Position numbers and translations under genes: made by a program. This document shows, piece after piece, positions 45,971-54,048 of a stretch of 64,000 bases of DNA. Numbering within the stretch: position 1 is the first letter of the stretch; each line of letters starts with the position of its first letter. This stretch comes from Opimibacter sp041746735 (GTDB taxonomy: Bacteria > Bacteroidota > Bacteroidia > Chitinophagales > Saprospiraceae): assembly GCA_041746735.1 (NCBI GenBank), contig JBGTGP010000020.1, positions 62,001-126,000 of the forward strand, read 5' to 3'. A model generated the notes under the pieces. That model saw only the letters and a program-made list of their open reading frames with translations, had not been told where the DNA came from and did not search any database.

Positions 45971-47254
45971 TTAAACCTCGCCGATCCGCGTTCCCGCCGG
46001 AATCATAACCGACTTTTTTAGCACCACGATTCCATCGACGATGACGTAAGACTCCGTCTCTGTATCCTGGAGGCTGGTGCTGCCTTTGATCACGACATTG
46101 GGGCCGATACGACAGTTGATATCGAGGATGGCATTTTCGATATGGCAGTCCTCTCCGATGCCCATCGGGATCGTCTTTTGGGAGAGGACATCTTCGAGAT
46201 TTTCATACGAATCCATCCCCATCATGATCACGCGTCTCACCACGGAGCCACGGCCGATGCGGGAGCGGATACCGATCACTGACTGACTGACTTCCTTGGC
46301 ATTGATGATGCAGCCGTCGCCGACGAGAACGTGGGTGCACACCGTGCCCAGTATCTTGGAGGGTGACAACATCCGCGATCGTGTGAAGACCGGATTGTGC
46401 GCATCATACATATTGAAGCGCGGCAGGGGCATGGCGAGCTCGAGGTTGGCTTCGAAAAATGAGCGTATCGTCCCGATGTCGGTCCAGTAGCCGTCATAGG
46501 CATAGCTCATCACCTTGTAGGATTGGTTGATGGCAAACGGGATGATGCCTTTTCCAAAATCCACCTCGGTCGGATTGAGCGCGAGGAGTTCCTTCAGGGT
46601 TTCTTTTTTAAAAAAATAGATGCCCATCGAAGCGAGAAAATGCTTCTTCTCTTTGGCATAGATTTCCGGTACTTCGGATTTCCAATCGTCGAGTGTATCG
46701 GTTGATGGTTTTTCTATAAACTTTTCGATCTGTTGTTGCTGATTGACTTTCATGATCCCAAAGCCGGTGGCATCTTCGGCCACGACGGGGATGGTGGCGA
46801 TGGTCAACTCGGCATCATGATCGAGATGCTGCTGGAGGAATGCCTCGAGATCCATCTGGTACAACTGATCCCCGGAAAGGATGAGCACATAATTGTATTC
46901 GAAATCATCCATGCGGTTCATCACCTGGCGTACGGCATCGGCGGTGCCCTGAAACCAATCCTTGTTGGTGGGTGTTTGCTCGGCCGCGAGGATATCGACA
47001 AAGCCGTGGCTGAAGGCATCGAAGTGATAGCAGTTTTTGATATGCCGGTTGAGGGAGGCGGAGTTAAACTGTGTCAGGACGAAGATCCGGTTATAGCCGG
47101 AGTTGAGGCAGTTGCTGATCGGTATATCGATGAGCCGGTACTTGCCGGCGAGGGGTACGGCGGGTTTGGAGCGTCGTGCTGTCAGCGGATACAGGCGCGA
47201 GCCGGCACCGCCGCCGAGTATAACACAGAGGATTTCACGTTTGAATTTACGCAT
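45971..47254 (-). CDS. glgC: Glucose-1-phosphate adenylyltransferase
   Basis: 427 aa. It makes ADP-glucose for glycogen. Visible: the pyrophosphorylase motif GGGAGSRLYPLTARRSKPAV, the active-site YRLIDIPISNCLNSG, ILSGDQLYQMDLEAFLQQH and the glucose-1-P loop FIEKPSTDTLDDW. The C-terminal left-handed beta-helix (NCRIGPNVVIKGSTSLQD) is present. Its start overlaps the end of glgA by 8 bp, so both form an operon (glgA first in transcription). Confidence 0.96.
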   Translation of the reverse strand: MRKFKREILCVILGGGAGSRLYPLTARRSKPAVPLAGKYRLIDIPISNCLNSGYNRIFVLTQFNSASLNRHIKNCYHFDAFSHGFVDILAAEQTPTNKDWFQGTADAVRQVMNRMDDFEYNYVLILSGDQLYQMDLEAFLQQHLDHDAELTIATIPVVAEDATGFGIMKVNQQQQIEKFIEKPSTDTLDDWKSEVPEIYAKEKKHFLASMGIYFFKKETLKELLALNPTEVDFGKGIIPFAINQSYKVMSYAYDGYWTDIGTIRSFFEANLELAMPLPRFNMYDAHNPVFTRSRMLSPSKILGTVCTHVLVGDGCIINAKEVSQSVIGIRSRIGRGSVVRRVIMMGMDSYENLEDVLSQKTIPMGIGEDCHIENAILDINCRIGPNVVIKGSTSLQDTETESYVIVDGIVVLKKSVMIPAGTRIGEV

Positions 47255-48722
47255 TGGGCGCAGTTGGAATTATTTCGTGATAAATATCCAGATATTTTGA
47301 AGCACTGTGTTCCCACGAGAGGTCTTTTTCCATAATTTTTGTGCGGACTTGCTGGTGGAGTTCGGGTTGATGGTAGAGGCGTGAGGCGCTTTCGATGCCC
47401 CACATGCCCTGGTACTCTTCGAGGTCGCGAAACAGGAATCCGTCGCCTTCCTGGCCGTCGAAGGGATCGATCGTATCGAGGAGTCCGCCGGTGGCCCGGG
47501 CGATGGGGACGGTGCCATAGCGCATGGCATACATCTGATTGAGGCCGCAGGGTTCGTTGCGGGAGGGCATCCACAGAAAATCCGCGGCGGCATACAGTCG
47601 GTGGGCGACGCCTTCATTGTACATGATGAGGGCCCGGACGTGGGGGCTGAAGTTGCGTTCCAGCATGCGGCATTGTTCTTCTGTGCGGCCGTCGCCGGTG
47701 CCCAGGATGATAAAAGTGGCATCGCGGCGGTAGATCATGTATTTGTAGATTAGGCCGGCGAGGAAGTCCACGCCTTTGTCATGGACCATGCGGCCGATAA
47801 AGATGTGGAGGGGCAGGTCGGTGGGCATCTGGAGTTCGGTGAGGAGGCTGGCCTTATTGTCGTGTTTCCATTTGGCGGCGTTCTTTTTGAGTTTGATCTT
47901 GAGGTAGTGGTCGGTGGCTGGATTCCAGTAATCGTAGTCGATGCCATTGATGACGCCGCGGCATTTATGCCATTCGCTGCGGAGCAGAGCCTGCAGGCCA
48001 AAGCCTGAGGTTTCCATGAGTTCGCGCAGATAATTTTCGGAGACGGTGGTGACGCGCCAGGCGCATTTGATGCCGCAGGCGAGGGAGTTGATGATGCTGC
48101 CCCAGTCGAGGAGGCCGGAGCGGTCGCGGTGGAAGTCCGGGAGGAGGTGTTGTCGGTCCCAGCCAAACATGCCCTGGTAGGCGGCGTTGTGGATGGTGAG
48201 GACGGTGGGGGTATGGCCGAGGCGCCAGAACTCGGGGCACTGGGTCATCATAAAGGGCATGAGGGCGGTATGATGATCGTGGCAGTGGATGGCATCGGGC
48301 AATTGTTCCCAGTGGTGGACCCAATGGAGGACGGCGCGTTGGAAGGCGATATTGCGTTCGACCTCATCGCGGTAGTAGGGGTGGTCGTGATCGCCGTATA
48401 CGCCGGGCCGGTCAAACTTGCCGGGGATATCGGTGACATACATATCATAGCCCAGGGTGTCGTCGAGGATCTGGCAGATGCGAAACTCTATATATTCGGG
48501 GCCCATATGGAAGGCGCCGATATGGGCTTCGCGGTATTCGCGGGTGGTGAGCCAGGTGTTGTGATAGCCTGGGAGGATGACGGCGCAGCGGGCATGTCCG
48601 GAGGCATTGAGATAGCGGGGCAGGGAGCCTACTACGTCAGCCAGGCCCCCGACTTTGGCGGCGGGATAGCATTCCGCGCTGACCATGAGGATATGGGGGG
48701 CATTGGGCAGGGTGTCTTCCAT
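47247..48722 (-). CDS. glgA: Glycogen synthase (ADP-glucose type)
   Basis: 491 aa GT5-family glycosyltransferase that extends alpha-1,4-glucan from ADP-glucose. Visible: N-terminal VSAECYPAAKVGGLADVVGSLP with the KVGGL substrate loop, HCHDHHTALMPF, and a C-terminal GT-B half with FIGRMVHDKGVDFLAGL, GTGDGRTEEQCRML and MPSRNEPCGLNQMYAMRYGT, the last carrying the catalytic Glu. It is upstream of glgC and overlaps it by 8 bp. Confidence 0.96.
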   Translation of the reverse strand: MEDTLPNAPHILMVSAECYPAAKVGGLADVVGSLPRYLNASGHARCAVILPGYHNTWLTTREYREAHIGAFHMGPEYIEFRICQILDDTLGYDMYVTDIPGKFDRPGVYGDHDHPYYRDEVERNIAFQRAVLHWVHHWEQLPDAIHCHDHHTALMPFMMTQCPEFWRLGHTPTVLTIHNAAYQGMFGWDRQHLLPDFHRDRSGLLDWGSIINSLACGIKCAWRVTTVSENYLRELMETSGFGLQALLRSEWHKCRGVINGIDYDYWNPATDHYLKIKLKKNAAKWKHDNKASLLTELQMPTDLPLHIFIGRMVHDKGVDFLAGLIYKYMIYRRDATFIILGTGDGRTEEQCRMLERNFSPHVRALIMYNEGVAHRLYAAADFLWMPSRNEPCGLNQMYAMRYGTVPIARATGGLLDTIDPFDGQEGDGFLFRDLEEYQGMWGIESASRLYHQPELHQQVRTKIMEKDLSWEHSASKYLDIYHEIIPTAPNA

Positions 48723-49176
48723 GGATAGTTGTATTCGTTACTGGACTTTCGACACTAAGATGCAATTAATTTGTAATCCCGGCATGAACTGGAGTGGGAG
48801 TGTTGGTGTGGGTGGGAGGGAGTGTGTGAGGGAGTGTGGGAGTGAGGCATAGGGTGGGTGAGTGGGTAAGAGGAAGTGGTGGAAAGTTATTAAATTTGGG
48901 CCGGGCTCAAAGTGCTGTATTTACGTAAGGAAACGTAAGTTTACGAAAGTGACTGGGGAGGAAAAGTGGAGATGAAGTGCGTCAATAAGGCCATTTTAGG
49001 GGGATAGGCGTATATGAAATGCGGGTATAAGGGAGTTAGCTACAATAGCCCCAAAGATTTGGCGATTTATATTTGGTGGACAGTTACTAGTACCATATTT
49101 CAAATGCCAAAGCCAATCCTTTGTTAGCTTCATAGATTACAACTTTCCTTTCTCCTGGAATTTTAATCAGTTTTTT
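48723..49176. other. Gap: GT-rich low-complexity run, then AT-rich boundary of the accessory island
   Basis: The first 130 bases are guanine-rich GTGGGAGTG-type low-complexity sequence. From about 49030 the composition turns AT-rich, marking the left edge of the restriction-modification island. An isolated TATATTTG box occurs at 49068-49075. No reading frame of interest is seen. Confidence 0.5.
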
Positions 49177-49217
49177 TTTGGAAAATACAACTGATGTCCG
49201 TATATTTGGTCAAATAT
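49177..49217 (+). promoter_or_regulatory. Promoter of the R-M operon with overlapping operator-like inverted repeat
   Basis: TTTG at 49177-49180, a 20-bp spacer and TATATTTG at 49201-49208 match the Bacteroidota promoter. A perfect inverted repeat, ATATTTG-GT-CAAATAT (49202-49217), overlaps the -7 box and the likely start of transcription. This is where a controller protein would repress or tune its own operon. The promoter position also rules out the in-frame TTG at 49178 as a start and supports the ATG at 49244. Confidence 0.7.
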
Positions 49218-49243
49218 TGTCCAAACGAAAAGGTTCCAAATCT

Positions 49244-49552
49244 ATGTTGTCAATAGGAGAACAAATAAGAAAGTTGCGAGAAGACATGGGCCTTCCACTA
49301 AGAAAAGTGGCAGCAGAACTTGATGTAGATCAATCCATTTTGAGCAAGATAGAAAGAGGAGAAAGGAAAGCCTCAAAAGATCAGATCATTCATATTGCAA
49401 AAATCTTCCACGTTGACGAACGAGAGTTGCTCATTAATTACCTTAGTGATCGAGTTTTATATGATCTGGTTGGTGAGGAACTTGCATCAGATGCTTTAAA
49501 AGTTGCTGAAAAGAAAATTAAGTACCTGACAAACCAAAGAAATGGGAAGTAA
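49244..49552 (+). CDS. XRE-family helix-turn-helix regulator (R-M controller-like)
   Basis: 102 aa. The HTH is visible in IGEQIRKLREDMGLPLRKVAAELDVDQSILSKIERGERK, with a Ser-Lys-Ile-Glu-Arg-Gly recognition segment, and an extra helical C-terminus of about 35 residues. It overlaps the methyltransferase gene by 11 bp. By analogy with C proteins of type II R-M systems it probably delays endonuclease expression and binds the inverted repeat at 49202-49217. The analogy is inference. Confidence 0.88.
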   Translation: MLSIGEQIRKLREDMGLPLRKVAAELDVDQSILSKIERGERKASKDQIIHIAKIFHVDERELLINYLSDRVLYDLVGEELASDALKVAEKKIKYLTNQRNGK

Positions 49553-51119
49553 AATTTCTATACAGCCTACAGAAAGTGAATTGCCAAGTTGCTTTGCGGA
49601 TAGATTGGGGGTTGCTTATGCCTCCTCCGTAACACAGCATCATAAAAAGGAGAATGGTCAATTTTTTACTCCCATTGAGATAGCAACCCTGATGGCCTCA
49701 TATGCTGAGTTTGACGGAGAGGCAATAAGGATTCTCGACCCTGGATGTGGCTCTGCAGTTTTGTCATGCAAACTAATTGAGCACATAGCTATGCACAATG
49801 AGAATTTGAAATCTGTTGAGCTTGTTGCCTATGAAACGGATTCAGCGTTGATGCCAATTGCTAAGCAATCACTTCTCTATTTAGAAAAATGGGGTAAGAG
49901 CAATGGTATAAAAATATCTACAACGCTATATGCTGAAGATTTTATTCTTCATAACTCAGATAGCTTCAAGGAAGATGGTGATTTATTTGCAAAGCCATTT
50001 GAGCCGTTTGATATTGTAATTTCTAATCCGCCTTATTTCAAACTTTCAATTGATGATAAAAGGGCGTTAGCTGCCAAAGTCGTTATCAACGGTCATCCAA
50101 ATATTTATGCAATATTTATGGCTTTGTCTGCAAAACTCCTCAAAGAAAATGGAGAGTTAATTTTTATAACACCTCGTAGTTATGCCGCGGGCGGTTATTT
50201 TAAGTTGTTTCGTGAATACTTTTTTAAGTTGATTGATTTAGACAAAGTGCATCTCTTTGTTTCCCGTAAAGATACTTTCAGTCGAGACAAAGTATTGCAA
50301 GAAACGGTCATCATTAAAGGGACAAAGCGAAGTAAGCCGGAACCATATGTAATTATTTCATCCTCGGGTGGATTGAAAGACCTTAACACACCATTTTTAA
50401 AGACGTTTCCGAAGAAAGATGTAATTGATCTAAGTTCAAACGAAAAAATATTATATCTGCCCACAACAGATAGCGAAGAAGTGATAATGGATGTTTTTAA
50501 AAATTGGACTGGAAACCTGTCAAAGTATGGAATTAGAATATCTACTGGTCCGGTGGTGGCCTTTAGATCCTGGGATTCCGTTATAGAGAATTTGGAAAAT
50601 CATTCTAAACAAATTGCTCCACTTTACTGGTTGCATAATGTTAAGCAAATGATTTTGGAATGGCCGATCGAAAAGGCTGGGAAAGGACAATACATTTCTA
50701 TTGAAGAAAGGACGATGCCTATTTTGATTCCTAATAAAAATTATGTTCTTTTAAGAAGATTCAGTAGTAAAGATGATAAAAATCGTTTGATTGCAGCTCC
50801 ATATTTCTGTAATTATATAAAGTCTGATTTTATAGGCGTAGAGAACAAGGTGAATTATATCTATCGACCGGGAGGAAATTTAGGTAGAAATGAAGTTGTT
50901 GGGATTTGTGCTCTATTAAATAGCAGCTTGTTTGATACCTATTTTAGAATATTCAACGGCAATGTTAATGTGAGTGCCACAGAATTGCGCGAAATGCCCC
51001 TACCTCCGTTAGATATCATTCAGGAAATTGGTGATAACATTATACTTTCTAACGATTTTTCAGTTGAATTTGCAAATAGTATCATAGTTGAATATTTTCA
51101 ACAAGTTTATAGCTCATGA
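49542..51119 (+). CDS. Type II N6-adenine DNA methyltransferase (BsuBI/PstI-type)
   Basis: 525 aa. Signatures: HHKKENGQFFTPIEIATLMA, SAM motif I IRILDPGCGSAVLSCKL and catalytic motif IV FDIVISNPPYFKLS (NPPY), followed by a target-recognition half. Length and partner gene fit M.PstI-like enzymes, which methylate adenine in CTGCAG. Its stop overlaps the start of the endonuclease (ATGA). It is AT-richer than flanking core genes, consistent with transfer. Confidence 0.92.
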   Translation: MGSKISIQPTESELPSCFADRLGVAYASSVTQHHKKENGQFFTPIEIATLMASYAEFDGEAIRILDPGCGSAVLSCKLIEHIAMHNENLKSVELVAYETDSALMPIAKQSLLYLEKWGKSNGIKISTTLYAEDFILHNSDSFKEDGDLFAKPFEPFDIVISNPPYFKLSIDDKRALAAKVVINGHPNIYAIFMALSAKLLKENGELIFITPRSYAAGGYFKLFREYFFKLIDLDKVHLFVSRKDTFSRDKVLQETVIIKGTKRSKPEPYVIISSSGGLKDLNTPFLKTFPKKDVIDLSSNEKILYLPTTDSEEVIMDVFKNWTGNLSKYGIRISTGPVVAFRSWDSVIENLENHSKQIAPLYWLHNVKQMILEWPIEKAGKGQYISIEERTMPILIPNKNYVLLRRFSSKDDKNRLIAAPYFCNYIKSDFIGVENKVNYIYRPGGNLGRNEVVGICALLNSSLFDTYFRIFNGNVNVSATELREMPLPPLDIIQEIGDNIILSNDFSVEFANSIIVEYFQQVYSS

Positions 51120-52075
51120 GTAGGATAGAAGAAGCACAAGAGATATTGAAAGCTTTGGGGCTACCAACAGGTCAGCAGAATTCAAGATCTGCCTTAATCC
51201 TCCTTGCATTATGCAACCTGAAGGAGCAGGACAGTTGGGCCAAAGCAAAGGCCACTAACATGGCTGTAGTTGGCAATAAGGATAATGCGAAATATCCGGG
51301 GGTAATGCGTTTTATAGCTGAGCACTACAATAAAAAGTATGCGGAAAACTCGCGGGAAACATTTCGTAGACAAACACTACATCAGTTTGTCCAAGCTGGC
51401 ATTGTATCTCACAATCCTGAAAATTCAGATTTGGCAACGAATAGCAAAGACAATCATTATCGCCTTTCGCCGGAAGCTTTGAAGGTCATTCGATCTTACA
51501 AATCAAAGAGCTGGGATAAGGAAGTCAAGGGATTCAAGAAAAATGTAGGTTCGCTTCAGGACATATATCAAAAGAAAAGGGATTTAAGAAAGATTCCGTT
51601 AAAATTGAGGAATGGCATAGAGCTTACATTTTCTCCTGGTAAGCATAATGAAGTTCAGGTTGCAATTATAAAGGAATTTTCTCCTCGCTTTGCTCCCGGT
51701 TCTGATTTGCTCTATGTTGGCGATACTGCAAATAAGGATTTGTTTATGGACAAAAAGGGATTAGAAAAGTTGGGCATTCCGATTGGTCAACACAGTAAGT
51801 TACCTGATGTCGTATTGTATGATAAGAAACGTAAATGGTTGTATCTTATTGAGGCGGTTACCTCGCATGGACCTGTATCCCCGAAAAGAATTGTCGAACT
51901 GGAAAAAATGTTGAAAAATTGTGAGGCTGGTAAGATTTACGTTACGGCGTTTCCTGATTTCAAGGAATTCAAAAGGCATACACCAGAAATTGCTTGGGAA
52001 ACAGAAGTATGGGTTGTTGAATTTCCCGATCATATGATTCACTTTAATGGAGATAAATTTTTAGGCCCTAGATAA
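51116..52075 (+). CDS. Type II restriction endonuclease, BsuBI/PstI family
   Basis: 319 aa. The N-terminal helical domain (about 1-150) is followed by the catalytic region: LLYVGDTANKDLF (199-210), SKLPDVVLYDKKRKW (227-241) and YLIEAVTSHGPVSPKR (243-258), a PD-(D/E)xK-like arrangement typical of R.BsuBI/R.PstI. The predicted recognition sequence is CTGCAG, from the family; it has not been shown for this protein. It is encoded last in the three-gene operon, after the controller and methyltransferase. Confidence 0.92.
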   Translation: MSRIEEAQEILKALGLPTGQQNSRSALILLALCNLKEQDSWAKAKATNMAVVGNKDNAKYPGVMRFIAEHYNKKYAENSRETFRRQTLHQFVQAGIVSHNPENSDLATNSKDNHYRLSPEALKVIRSYKSKSWDKEVKGFKKNVGSLQDIYQKKRDLRKIPLKLRNGIELTFSPGKHNEVQVAIIKEFSPRFAPGSDLLYVGDTANKDLFMDKKGLEKLGIPIGQHSKLPDVVLYDKKRKWLYLIEAVTSHGPVSPKRIVELEKMLKNCEAGKIYVTAFPDFKEFKRHTPEIAWETEVWVVEFPDHMIHFNGDKFLGPR

Positions 52076-52096
52076 AAATAACACCAATATTAAAAT

Positions 52097-52468
52097 ATGA
52101 AACGCCAACCGACTACTCAGCAGATCACTTGGTTTCTAGACCTCTATCGAAATGGTCAGCTTGATTTGAATCCTCCGTATCAAAGAAAAAGTGTTTGGTC
52201 TCCAAAAGACAAAAGATTTTTTTAGATACAATATTTAGGAATTATCCCACCCCTCCAATTTTTATTCATCGACCCTTGATGACAACGGTTTTGCACTTTA
52301 CCATGTTGTAGATGGGAAGCAGCGACTGGAAACAATTTTGAGTTTTACCAATAATAAATTAGCCATTGATAGCAATTATGGAGATGTAAATCTAGATGGC
52401 AAAAAGTTCAATGATTTAGATGTTGAGCAAAAACGAAAGTTCTGGGACTACTGGCTATTTCGGTCTGA
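52097..52468 (+). pseudogene. Truncated DUF262 (GmrSD-like/ParB-like) gene with two frameshifts
   Basis: Beginning at the ATG at 52097, 22 bp after the endonuclease stop, the translation reads MKRQPTTQQITWFLDLYRNG, then NPPYQRKSVWSPKDKRF. A stop then follows in a T7 run (52217-52223). One extra T restores LDTIFRNYPTPPIFIHR. A second one-base shift near 52270 restores DNGFALYHVVDGKQRLETIL, with the DUF262 DGxQR motif. The frame breaks off at about 52468, where sequence resembling a transposon end starts. Frameshifts in homopolymers may be sequencing errors, but the truncation is not. Confidence 0.8.
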
Positions 52469-52555
52469 CCATGCCAGTGTTTTCGGAGTAATGGTGCCAC
52501 TTTAAAAGACACTCAATAATAGGTATTTTTCAGGAGTCCGGGTCATTGATTTTAG
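52466..52555 (+). other. Sequence resembling a mobile-element end
   Basis: From 52466 the DUF262 frame stops matching. The bases TGACCATGCCAGTG and TTTTCGGAGTAATGGTGCCA look like IS21-type terminal repeats, and an AAAAGTGGGCCA-like piece reappears near 52745. This is a weak inference made by eye; no complete element is present. Confidence 0.3.
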
Positions 52556-52740
52556 GCCAAGCATTACCATACTCCGGAGTGCAAAACATGTCCGGCCCGG
52601 GAGCAATTTACCGCCAATCCGGAAGATCGCATCATCGATAGCTGCGAGTACGTGCTACTTCTGTTCCCGAAGAGAGCTCGCCCTTATCTACTTCACATAC
52701 ACTCTGCGCCGAATACTTACTATATTAGGTGTCGATGGGG
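52556..52740 (+). mobile_element. Relic of an IS1182-like transposase
   Basis: A frame open from 52556 encodes AKHYHTPECKTCPAREQF, then TANPEDRIIDSCEY, containing the Cys-x2-Cys-Pro and basic RII pattern of the zinc-binding segment in IS1182/DDE_Tnp_1_6 transposases. No start codon and no DDE catalytic region remain, so it is a fragment about 60 codons long. It marks the right side of the DUF262 relic. Confidence 0.6.
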
Positions 52741-52750
52741 TAAAAAAGTG

Positions 52751-52897
52751 GGCCAAAAGGTTTATTTTTGTGAAAATGGTGTTACGGCGCATCGTGGAGC
52801 GCTGTAGTGAGATTTTTTCATTCAGAAATTTTTTGATGTCAAGGCGTGATATGGAAGGGTATAGGATCGTGGGAGTGGGTTATTGCACGAACTGCCG
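52751..52897 (+). repeat. Dispersed repeat, copy A (second copy at 55597-55740)
   Basis: The sequence from GCCAAAAGGTTTATTTTTGT to TTGCACGAACTGCCG is matched, with divergence, by 55597-55740 (GCCAAAAGACTTATTTTTAT to TTGCATGAACTTCC), in the same orientation. No persuasive protein is encoded by either copy. This copy lies between the transposase relic and the GNAT cassette. Confidence 0.65.
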
Positions 52898-53018
52898 TTA
52901 TGCATCATGCTTGGAGACACGGCAAACCTGAACATTTGTGCAAGAAATGAGCAGACAAAAAGCGGAGATGCCAAAAACCAATCAGAGTAAGAACTAAACT
53001 AAAACGAATAATTCAACT

Positions 53019-53627
53019 ATGAACAAATTAACTGTAAATGACACAGAATGGGCTTCGAAGGTTCTTGAAAAGGCATTTTATACAGACCCAATGTTAAATT
53101 TTATTTATGGAAAAGCGATAAATGAACCTGGCAAGCTCAACAATTTCTTTAAGGCCACTTTCCGCTATGCAGCTTTATTTGGTGAATGCTATTCATCACC
53201 TGATAGAGACGGAGTACTTATGATGTTGCCACCTGACCAGACAAATATGACCATTGTCAAAATGTTTAAAGCAGGTATGTTGGCCGGATTTCTCAAGATG
53301 GGATGGGCTCCTATATCAAGGTCTTTGGCCCTTATGGACTTTGTCGAAAAAGAACATAAAGCAGCAGCACCTTTTGACCATTACTATATAATGACTATGG
53401 GAGTTTTGCCTGATCGGCAAGGCATGGGACTTGGCAAAAAACTCATGTCAAAAGTCATAGATGTTTCAGAAGCCAATAACAAACCGTGCTACTTAGAAAC
53501 GCAGAACAAAAACAATGTGCCTTTTTATCAAAGTTTTGGATTTGAAATTGTTTCCGACAAAGAAATCCCGAAAGGGGGCTTGAATAACTGGGGAATGTTA
53601 CGGCAAAGAATAAACACTTACGGTTAA
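53019..53627 (+). CDS. GNAT-family N-acetyltransferase
   Basis: 202 aa. The acetyl-CoA binding motif A is IMTMGVLPDRQGMGLGKKLMSKV (RQGMGLG), followed by CYLETQNKNNVPFYQSFGFEI, typical of GNAT enzymes; the substrate is unknown. The gene is AT-rich compared with the core and sits alone between an upstream inverted-repeat arm (52877-52888) and a downstream attC-like palindrome, the setting of a gene cassette. Single-gene GNATs are common integron cargo. Confidence 0.9.
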   Translation: MNKLTVNDTEWASKVLEKAFYTDPMLNFIYGKAINEPGKLNNFFKATFRYAALFGECYSSPDRDGVLMMLPPDQTNMTIVKMFKAGMLAGFLKMGWAPISRSLALMDFVEKEHKAAAPFDHYYIMTMGVLPDRQGMGLGKKLMSKVIDVSEANNKPCYLETQNKNNVPFYQSFGFEIVSDKEIPKGGLNNWGMLRQRINTYG

Positions 53628-53678
53628 ATTGTTGAACAATATGACTCAATGTTCATTTATGTAAAGATTAGCACGAAC

Positions 53679-53835
53679 GCATAACTGGCGTTTGGCTCAA
53701 TGGCGGCTGACGTTGTTAATTGAACATTCTACCTCGCATCAATCCCGAAAGCTTTCGGGATGGGGTATTGGCAGTTTTGTACTCCGAAATCCGCCACAGC
53801 GCCAAGCACCAAAACGTCAGCCTGTGCAATAACCC
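53679..53835 (+). repeat. attC-like imperfect palindrome downstream of the GNAT gene
   Basis: A GCATAAC core-like box at 53679-53685 is followed by a 21-bp arm (53686-53706) that is complementary at 16 of 21 positions to 53791-53811. An alternative 10-bp perfect arm pair also exists: GGCTGACGTT at 53705-53714 with AACGTCAGCC at 53813-53822. The loop contains the perfect palindrome ATCCCGAAAGCTTTCGGGAT (53742-53761). GTGCAATAACCC (53824-53835) is the exact inverse of GGGTTATTGCAC at 52877-52888, upstream of the gene. The folding resembles an attC site, but no GTTRRRY right core and no integrase gene are seen. Confidence 0.45.
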
Positions 53836-54048
53836 CTATATTTTAACATTATTCCTTCCTCTTTTCCTTTTAATCTCGAAATATATTTTCTGAATTTCGG
53901 AAAATCCCAGCATGATGTATGTACAAGGTTTCAACCGACGTCAATCCCTCATTTTCTTTATATTTACTTTAAGTGACCTTGAGTAAGGGCCCCGAATTAT
54001 TTGATTAATTTTCTGACAACAAGTACTGCCTGATTTTTTTAACTTTAG
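53836..54048. other. Gap upstream of the FAD oxidoreductase
   Basis: AT-rich sequence with no reading frame I believe. A TATATTTA box lies in CTTTATATTTACTTT near 53960 and may be part of the oxidoreductase promoter. A T-run sits just before the in-frame stop at 54046. Confidence 0.4.

Noticed and set aside
45572..46021. Protein-coding frame over the repeats upstream of glgC
   Set aside because: Its composition comes from palindromes and direct repeats, and it overlaps the 3' end of glgC.
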